From Cellvibrionales bacterium (GTDB taxonomy: Bacteria > Pseudomonadota > Gammaproteobacteria > Pseudomonadales > UBA7434), in contig DMZE01000240.1 of NCBI GenBank assembly GCA_003492055.1, positions 1-10,521 of the forward strand: 10,521 nt of DNA, written 5' to 3'. The notes under the pieces are model-generated. The model was not told where the DNA came from and did not search any database. It worked only from the letters and a program-made list of their open reading frames with translations. The translations under genes were made by a program, and so were the position numbers. Below are positions 6,089 through 10,521 of the stretch, piece after piece. Position 1 is the first letter of the stretch; each line of letters starts with the position of its first letter.

Positions 6089-8365
6089 TTACTTCTGCGT
6101 AATACGGTTGCGAAATAAACGAGTAATACCTTTCTCTTCAAACAAGGCTTCTACAGCTCCACGAATATCTTCAATCTCATGCATCGCCATTACTGCGCCA
6201 AGTAACGCGTCGGCCTCAACTTTACTGACACTTCGCAGCACTGATTTTACTTTGGGTAAATTCGTTGCATTCATTGATAGTGAGTCATAACCCATGGCCA
6301 TCAACAATACTGCCGCGCCTGGATCACCCGCTAGCTCACCACAAATACTTACCGGCTTACCGGCTGCATGACCCGCACTAGCGACATTGGCTAGCGCCTG
6401 CAAAACCGCTGGGTGATAGGAGTTATAAAGCTCGGCAACACTGGAATTATTACGGTCAACCGCCAATAAATACTGGGTTAAATCATTACTGCCCACCGAC
6501 AAAAAATCGACTCGCTTAGCGAGCTCCGCCGAAAGATAAACCGCCGCTGGCACTTCAACCATAACACCAATCGATGGCAATAATGCTTCAACACCTTCCT
6601 CAACTAATTCTGCATGTGCACGACGAATTAATACTAGCGCTTCATCTACCTCTTTGACATAACTGATCATCGGCAACATGATGCGTAAATTATTTAAGCC
6701 AACACTGGCTTTCATCATGGCGCGCACTTGCGAAAGAAATATTTCTGGATGATCCAACGTCACGCGAATACCGCGCCAACCTAAAAAGGGATTATCTTCT
6801 TCTATCGGAAAATAAGGCAGTGATTTATCGCCACCAACATCTAAGGTGCGCATCGTAACGGGACTCGGCGCAAACGCCTCAAGCTGCATGCGATAAATCG
6901 TTCGCTGCTCTTCCTCACTCGGAAAACGATCTTGCATAATAAAAGGAATTTCGGTGCGGTATAAACCAACCCCTTCAGCACCCCTATCAAGAGACCGCAC
7001 AATATCTGAAGCTAAACCCGTATTCACCCAAAGAGAAACACGATGATTATCCGTTGTCTCACAACTTAAATCTTTAAGCGCTTCGAGACCTCGCGACACG
7101 AGCCGCTCTTCTTCAACTATTTCTTCGTAGCTGGCTAGCAACTCTATGGTCGGATTAAAATAAACCAAACCTGCATAACCATCAACAATTAACTCTGTAC
7201 CCTCAACTTGCATAAAGGGAATATCAACCGCCCCCATAACCGTTGGTATACCCATGCTACGCGCTAAAATAGCGACGTGAGAATTTCGCGAACCACGCAG
7301 CGATACCAAGCCCGCTAATTTTTTACGCGGCAACTCGGCCAACATCGATGCCGTTAATTCGTCACCAATTAAAATAACGTTGTCAGGATAAACAATCGGC
7401 TCTTGATTCGCTTGCTGTAAATATTCTAATAAGCGAGAACCTAAATCTTTAACATCAACCGCACGCTCTTTTAAATACGGATTATCCATTTGCTCAAAGG
7501 CTTTTAAATGCATGCGTATCACATGCGCCACGGCGCCCTGCGCCCACTCGCCTTGCTCAATTAACTCTTCAATTTCAGCAGGCAGCGCTGGCGAATCAAG
7601 CATCTTAGAATAAACTTCAAACAGCGCTAATTCTTGCGGGGGTAAGCGGTCGGCTAATTGCAAACTCAACTGCTCAATATCATTACGCACACGAGCAACA
7701 CAAGCGCGGAAAAAAGTTAGCTCTTCATAGGGGTCACGACTTTTTCGTTTTGGCACTGCGTATAAATCAGCAGGAGGTGCCACAACCACCGCTCGACCAA
7801 TCGCCACACCCGAAGCTCCTGCCACGCCACGAAACTCAGCGTTAACCGCTTCTGCATCGGCTCGTAAATCAACTAAGCCCGCAACCTGAGCATGCGCAAT
7901 CAGTCCGGCTAACTGTGCCGATACGGTAACCAGAAAAGCTTCTTCACTTTCATCAAAACGACGTTTAACGGTTTGCTGAACAATCAATACACCCAAAACA
8001 ATACGGTGGTGAATAATAGGCACGCCAAGAAAAGAGCTAAAGCTCTCTTCACCAATATCTTCGAGATATTGAAAGTGCGGATGAGACTCTGCACTGTTGG
8101 TATTTATCGGCTCTTCACGAAGGGCAACCTGACCTACTAAGCCCTCACCAAAACCTAAGCTGAGATGACCCAGCACATTTTTGTTTAGGCCTTCGGTGGC
8201 ACGGAATATTAATCGCTGTTCTTGATGGTCGGTTAAGTAAACCGTGCATACCTCAGTGCCCATAACGGTTCGCACTTGGCTCACGATAATATCTAACGCC
8301 GATTGTAAGTCTGGCGCTGAGTTTACTTTTTGAACAATGCTGCTAAGGGATTGAAGAATATTCAT
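6089..8365 (-). CDS. ptsP: Phosphoenolpyruvate-protein phosphotransferase of the nitrogen PTS (EI-Ntr)
   Basis: EI-Ntr takes phosphate from phosphoenolpyruvate and passes it to NPr (PtsO) and then EIIA-Ntr (PtsN), a regulatory relay rather than a sugar importer. The protein is 758 residues. Domains in order: an N-terminal GAF domain (about 15-160, with VCTVYLTD and SFLGVPIIHH), an EI N-terminal/HPr-binding helical domain (about 180-340), the phosphohistidine domain with GSRNSHVAILARSMGIPTVMG-like sequence (phosphorylated His363), and a PEP-binding TIM barrel (about 435-730) with GLYRTEIPF (Arg470), MLPMIS, VMVEVP, VGSNDLTQY and CGELAGDP (Cys675). The GAF domain separates it from the sugar-PTS enzyme PtsI; in other bacteria this domain senses glutamine. 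It lies 11 bases after rppH and eight bases before TauE/SafE, so it is in an operon. ptsO and ptsN are not in the window. Confidence 0.97.
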   Translation of the reverse strand: MNILQSLSSIVQKVNSAPDLQSALDIIVSQVRTVMGTEVCTVYLTDHQEQRLIFRATEGLNKNVLGHLSLGFGEGLVGQVALREEPINTNSAESHPHFQYLEDIGEESFSSFLGVPIIHHRIVLGVLIVQQTVKRRFDESEEAFLVTVSAQLAGLIAHAQVAGLVDLRADAEAVNAEFRGVAGASGVAIGRAVVVAPPADLYAVPKRKSRDPYEELTFFRACVARVRNDIEQLSLQLADRLPPQELALFEVYSKMLDSPALPAEIEELIEQGEWAQGAVAHVIRMHLKAFEQMDNPYLKERAVDVKDLGSRLLEYLQQANQEPIVYPDNVILIGDELTASMLAELPRKKLAGLVSLRGSRNSHVAILARSMGIPTVMGAVDIPFMQVEGTELIVDGYAGLVYFNPTIELLASYEEIVEEERLVSRGLEALKDLSCETTDNHRVSLWVNTGLASDIVRSLDRGAEGVGLYRTEIPFIMQDRFPSEEEQRTIYRMQLEAFAPSPVTMRTLDVGGDKSLPYFPIEEDNPFLGWRGIRVTLDHPEIFLSQVRAMMKASVGLNNLRIMLPMISYVKEVDEALVLIRRAHAELVEEGVEALLPSIGVMVEVPAAVYLSAELAKRVDFLSVGSNDLTQYLLAVDRNNSSVAELYNSYHPAVLQALANVASAGHAAGKPVSICGELAGDPGAAVLLMAMGYDSLSMNATNLPKVKSVLRSVSKVEADALLGAVMAMHEIEDIRGAVEALFEEKGITRLFRNRITQK

Positions 8366-8376
8366 TATCTTAGTCG

Positions 8377-8880
8377 TTACCGATCATCATTAAGAAAATG
8401 CGCAACCTTTTGGGAATGTAAGCTAGAGAGCTCTTTCAGCATGCGCTGGTAAACCTGCCGTTTAAAATCAATAATCTGATTAAGCGGATACCAATAGCTA
8501 ACCCATTCCCAATGATCAAATTCAGGCTTATCGCAGCCATTAAAATGAATTGCAGAATCTTCTGCTGTAAGGCGTAACAGATACCACTTTTGTTTTTGAC
8601 CAATACAGACTTGACCTTGAGTCGGTCTAATCATCTTTTTAGGTAGGCGATAACGCAGCCAATCACGGGTCACACCCCAAACTTCAACCTGCTCTTTAGT
8701 GAGGCCTGTCTCTTCTTCAAGCTCACGATACATCGCCTGCTCATGGGTTTCGCCTTCGTGAATGCCACCCTGTGGAAACTGCCAACCGCCTTGCCTAACA
8801 CGCCGCGCCCACAATACATCACCACGGCCATTGGCGATTACGATGCCTATATTCAATCGGTATCCGTCAGCATCCAACAA
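8377..8880 (-). CDS. rppH: RNA pyrophosphohydrolase RppH (Nudix)
   Basis: RppH removes pyrophosphate from the 5' end of transcripts and so primes RNase E-dependent decay. From the TTG at 8880 it is 167 residues. The Nudix box runs G38 to L60 (GGIHEGE, then RELEEETGL), with catalytic glutamates 53, 56 and 57; Glu53 matches E. coli numbering. Other family landmarks are GYRLNIGIV, WQFPQGG, WLRYRLP, CIGQKQKWYLL, PEFD-W-WVSYWYP and FKR-VY. Start choice: E. coli and Pseudomonas proteins begin MIDxDGxR. Here the aligned codon is TTG (LLDADGYR), with GGTGGA seven bases upstream. In-frame alternatives are ATG 8898 and GTG 8916, which add six and twelve residues not expected in the family. The gene is divergent from the HAD gene and followed after 11 bases by ptsP. 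Confidence 0.95.
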   Translation of the reverse strand: MLDADGYRLNIGIVIANGRGDVLWARRVRQGGWQFPQGGIHEGETHEQAMYRELEEETGLTKEQVEVWGVTRDWLRYRLPKKMIRPTQGQVCIGQKQKWYLLRLTAEDSAIHFNGCDKPEFDHWEWVSYWYPLNQIIDFKRQVYQRMLKELSSLHSQKVAHFLNDDR

Positions 8881-8887
8881 GTTTCGT

Positions 8888-8893
8888 TCCACC
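8888..8893 (-). promoter_or_regulatory. Ribosome-binding site deciding the rppH TTG start
   Basis: Minus-strand GGTGGA is seven bases before the TTG at 8880. No comparable sequence precedes the in-frame ATG at 8898 or GTG at 8916; in those readings the motif would lie inside the coding region. Together with the family N-terminus this favours TTG initiation. Confidence 0.55.
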
Positions 8894-8938
8894 CTCATAA
8901 TAATTAAGGCAGGCACTATAACACAGCAGCTGTTAGTG

Positions 8939-8985
8939 GCCGTTAAAAATACCCATAGAATACGCTTTCGCTATGCAAAAACGGC
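8939..8985. repeat. Nested inverted repeats upstream of rppH
   Basis: An outer pair, GCCGTT (8939-8944) and AACGGC (8980-8985), encloses an inner pair, CATAG (8954-8958) and CTATG (8971-8975). On the minus strand the inner loop contains a GC-GAAA-GC tetraloop-like core. The structure sits about 60 bases upstream of the rppH start, so if transcribed it would fold in the rppH leader. The stems are short, and this may be coincidence. Confidence 0.25.
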
Positions 8986-9005
8986 TTTATTGAATGGCGA
9001 TAATT

Positions 9006-9026
9006 AAGATCGGTATTTATGATCTT
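9006..9026. repeat. Inverted repeat AAGATC/GATCTT in the rppH-HAD divergent region
   Basis: AAGATC (9006-9011) and GATCTT (9021-9026) are exact reverse complements with a nine-base spacer. On the plus strand a TTTTT run follows nine bases later, but no plus-strand gene lies upstream, so a terminator role is doubtful. It is one of three successive inverted repeats here. Confidence 0.3.
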
Positions 9027-9051
9027 GGTATCTCTTTTTAGACAGAATAGA

Positions 9052-9070
9052 ATTATCAGCTATTGATAAT
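9052..9070. repeat. Perfect 7-5-7 inverted repeat with outward -10-like hexamers
   Basis: ATTATCA (9052-9058) and TGATAAT (9064-9070) flank GCTAT. Each arm ends in GATAAT when read outward (plus strand 9065-9070, minus strand 9052-9057), a close match to TATAAT. The site could be two back-to-back -10 elements for the HAD gene and rppH, or an operator. A good -35 at standard spacing was not found; TAGACA at 9039-9044 is 20 bases from the plus-strand hexamer, which is too far. Confidence 0.35.
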
Positions 9071-9082
9071 CGAATTTGCGTC

Positions 9083-9110
9083 TAAATTGATGCCAGCCAA
9101 CATCAATTTA
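9083..9110. repeat. Perfect 10-bp inverted repeat upstream of the HAD gene
   Basis: TAAATTGATG (9083-9092) and CATCAATTTA (9101-9110) are exact reverse complements around CCAGCCAA. The right arm ends 38 bases before the HAD ATG and 28 bases before its ribosome site (AGGAG at 9138-9142). It is the longest perfect inverted repeat in the window. The size and symmetry fit a dimeric repressor operator or a hairpin in the HAD 5' leader; there is no following T tract. Confidence 0.5.
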
Positions 9111-9148
9111 AATACCAACGCCCTAATATTGCTAAACAGGAGCCCGGC

Positions 9149-9823
9149 ATGCCGTACGGCCAACAAAAACTTGCCATCTTTGACCTCGACAATACCCTTC
9201 TTCGCGGTGACAGCGACCATGCATGGGGCGAATTTCTTATCCAAAAAGGCTTGGTTGATGCCTTAGAATACAAAAAGAGCAATGATGGTTTTTTTCAGGA
9301 CTACAATAACGGCACGCTCGATATCAACGCCTACTTAAGCTTTGCCTTAAAACCGATTGCTGGACAGCCCGCCGATGTACTCGCAGCACTACACGCCGAC
9401 TTTATGGCGACCTGTGTGGCGCCTATGCGTTTAGCGCAAGCCGACGCACTGCTCGCAAAACATCGCCAAGCTGGCGACTACCTACTAATTATTACCGCCA
9501 CCAATGATTTTGTCACACGACCTATCGCGCAATTATTGGGTGTTGATGATATTTTGGCCAGTAATGCTGAACAAAAAGACGGCGTTTACACTGGCAAGCC
9601 CACCGGCATACCGTGCTTTAAAGAAGGCAAAGTCACACGACTCAATGAATGGTTAGCTGAAAACCCCTTTGATCTTTCTGAGGCCTGCTTTTATAGCGAC
9701 TCTCGCAATGATATCCCACTGCTAGAAGTGGTTGGCCATGCGGTTGCTGTCGACGCTGATAGCGCATTGCTCGCCCATGCAGCCAAAGCCGGCTGGCCCT
9801 CCATTAGCCTGCGTGAAGAATGA
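9149..9823 (+). CDS. HAD-IB (SerB/CicA-like) family phosphatase
   Basis: A 224-residue soluble phosphohydrolase with all HAD motifs. Motif I is FDLDNTLL, with nucleophile Asp12 and Asp14; motif II is ITATN (Thr116); motif III lysine is Lys158 or Lys161 in CFKEGK; motif IV is SDSRNDIPLL (Asp184 and Asp188). The insert between motifs I and II is helical, as in subfamily IB. These enzymes act on small phosphomonoesters, phosphoserine being one family example. A pseudomonad homologue at the same locus has, as I recall, been linked to histidinol-phosphate hydrolysis, but the sequence alone does not set the substrate. ATG 9149 has a strong ribosome site (AGGAG, six bases upstream). It diverges from rppH, with a 10-bp inverted repeat close upstream. 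coq7 follows 98 bases later with no visible terminator between. Confidence 0.9.
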   Translation: MPYGQQKLAIFDLDNTLLRGDSDHAWGEFLIQKGLVDALEYKKSNDGFFQDYNNGTLDINAYLSFALKPIAGQPADVLAALHADFMATCVAPMRLAQADALLAKHRQAGDYLLIITATNDFVTRPIAQLLGVDDILASNAEQKDGVYTGKPTGIPCFKEGKVTRLNEWLAENPFDLSEACFYSDSRNDIPLLEVVGHAVAVDADSALLAHAAKAGWPSISLREE

Positions 9824-9921
9824 ATGCCACATTTAAAGTTGATCACAAGCTGTACTAAACGCGTATTATAGATAGACGAAAGACAAGTTAAATAACCAAC
9901 ACAGTCATTGCGGACCACCTT

Positions 9922-10521
9922 ATGTCAGATAAACCGCCAAGAAAACTCACTCCCGTCGATCAATTGATTATGGGTGTTGACCATATTGTTCGTACCGTGA
10001 GCCCCGGTAGTACGCGCGCGCATAGAGAATCACCGGCGGCGCAACTCGATAGCATTCAAGATGATATCGAAACACTTAGCGCGCAAGAAAAAAAACATAT
10101 TGGCGGCTTAATGCGCATTAATCATACCGGCGAAGTCTGCGCCCAAGCGCTTTATCAGGGGCAGGCACTCACCGCAAAAACCGAAACTATTCGAGAGGCC
10201 ATGCATGAATCGGCCAAAGAAGAAGAAGACCATCTGGCCTGGTGCGAAGAACGGTTAGATCAGTTGCACAGCAAACCCAGCTATCTGAACCCGTTATTTT
10301 ATGGTTTATCATTTGGGATTGGCGCATTGGCTGGCATCGCAGGCGATAAATGGAGCTTGGGATTTGTGGCTGCTACCGAAGATCAAGTCTGTCAGCACTT
10401 ACGCTCGCATCTAGACCAACTACCCGAGCACGATGAAAAAACGCGAGCCATTTTGACGCAAATGCTGAGTGATGAAGAGCATCATGGCGAAAAAGCCATG
10501 GAGCACGGTGGCGTCGCCTTT
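9922..10521 (+). CDS. coq7: Coq7-type demethoxyubiquinone hydroxylase, 3'-truncated by window edge
   Basis: Coq7 is a di-iron monooxygenase that hydroxylates 2-polyprenyl-3-methyl-6-methoxy-1,4-benzoquinone, a late step of aerobic ubiquinone synthesis, at the inner-membrane surface. I translated 200 residues from ATG 9922; the frame is open to the edge, and by family length roughly 15 residues are missing. All six iron ligands are visible: Glu71 in [12 protein letters not shown], Glu101 and His104 in EEEDHLAW, Glu153 in ATEDQV, and Glu185 and His188 in DEEHHGE. A glycine-rich hydrophobic stretch (about 126-142) fits the membrane-binding face. The start is supported by the family N-terminus (KLTPVDQLI) and a weak GGA upstream. 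A loose promoter-like TTGATC ... TATTAT (9839-9869, 19-base spacer) lies in the gap after the HAD gene, so it may have its own promoter. Confidence 0.96.
   Translation, partial: MSDKPPRKLTPVDQLIMGVDHIVRTVSPGSTRAHRESPAAQLDSIQDDIETLSAQEKKHIGGLMRINHTGEVCAQALYQGQALTAKTETIREAMHESAKEEEDHLAWCEERLDQLHSKPSYLNPLFYGLSFGIGALAGIAGDKWSLGFVAATEDQVCQHLRSHLDQLPEHDEKTRAILTQMLSDEEHHGEKAMEHGGVAF

Noticed and set aside
9056..9266. Two opposed frames of 62 and 67 codons, starting in the repeat region before the HAD gene
   Set aside because: They mirror each other because of the inverted repeats and overlap the HAD gene out of frame; no support for translation.

Overview
The window looks like a chromosomal stretch of a gammaproteobacterium, most likely an aerobic, marine-type relative of Pseudomonas/Cellvibrionales. 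Three things suggest this: a HAD phosphatase / rppH / ptsP / TauE-SafE / lgt / thyA neighbourhood like that of pseudomonads, a coq7 ubiquinone gene, and an accessory TonB (TonB2-type) energy-transduction operon of the kind found in Vibrio and other marine gammaproteobacteria. Base composition is moderate and A+T-leaning by eye. No mobile elements, tRNA, rRNA or CRISPR were seen. The species cannot be named from the sequence.

Layout, left to right. (1) 1-2952, minus strand: an accessory TonB energiser operon, transcribed DUF3450 protein -> TtpC-like protein (periplasmic coiled coil fused to an ExbB core) -> short ExbB -> ExbD. ExbD is cut by the window edge, and tonB and a TPR gene would be expected beyond it. 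The first two genes overlap by 4 bases (ATGA), and a small hairpin separates exbB from exbD. (2) 2953-3443: a gene-free, A+T-rich region with the operon's likely promoter, several inverted repeats and two exact CTGTCAT heptamers on the operon's coding strand. (3) 3444-8880, minus strand: a housekeeping cluster transcribed rppH -> ptsP -> TauE/SafE -> lgt -> thyA. rppH/ptsP and ptsP/TauE are about 10 bases apart, while lgt and thyA are preceded by larger gaps containing inverted repeats. (4) 8881-9148: a divergent intergenic region with three successive perfect inverted repeats and an outer nested one. (5) 9149-10521, plus strand: a HAD-IB phosphatase and a 3'-truncated coq7.

How they work together. 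The TonB2-type operon should convert proton motive force at the inner membrane into outer-membrane receptor work. The rppH-ptsP pair combines mRNA 5'-end pyrophosphate removal with the first enzyme of the nitrogen-related phosphotransferase system. lgt starts lipoprotein maturation, thyA makes dTMP, and coq7 makes a ubiquinone intermediate.

The most interesting observation is that the DUF3450 protein and the periplasmic half of the neighbouring TtpC-like protein appear to be homologous and nearly collinear, which suggests a duplicated periplasmic module. Other notable points are a DxNxDG calcium-type loop found only in the DUF3450 copy, a probable TTG start for rppH, a lysine-rich tail on Lgt, and the palindrome cluster between rppH and the HAD gene. 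I see no clear evidence of a wholly new system; most of the window is conserved gene content.
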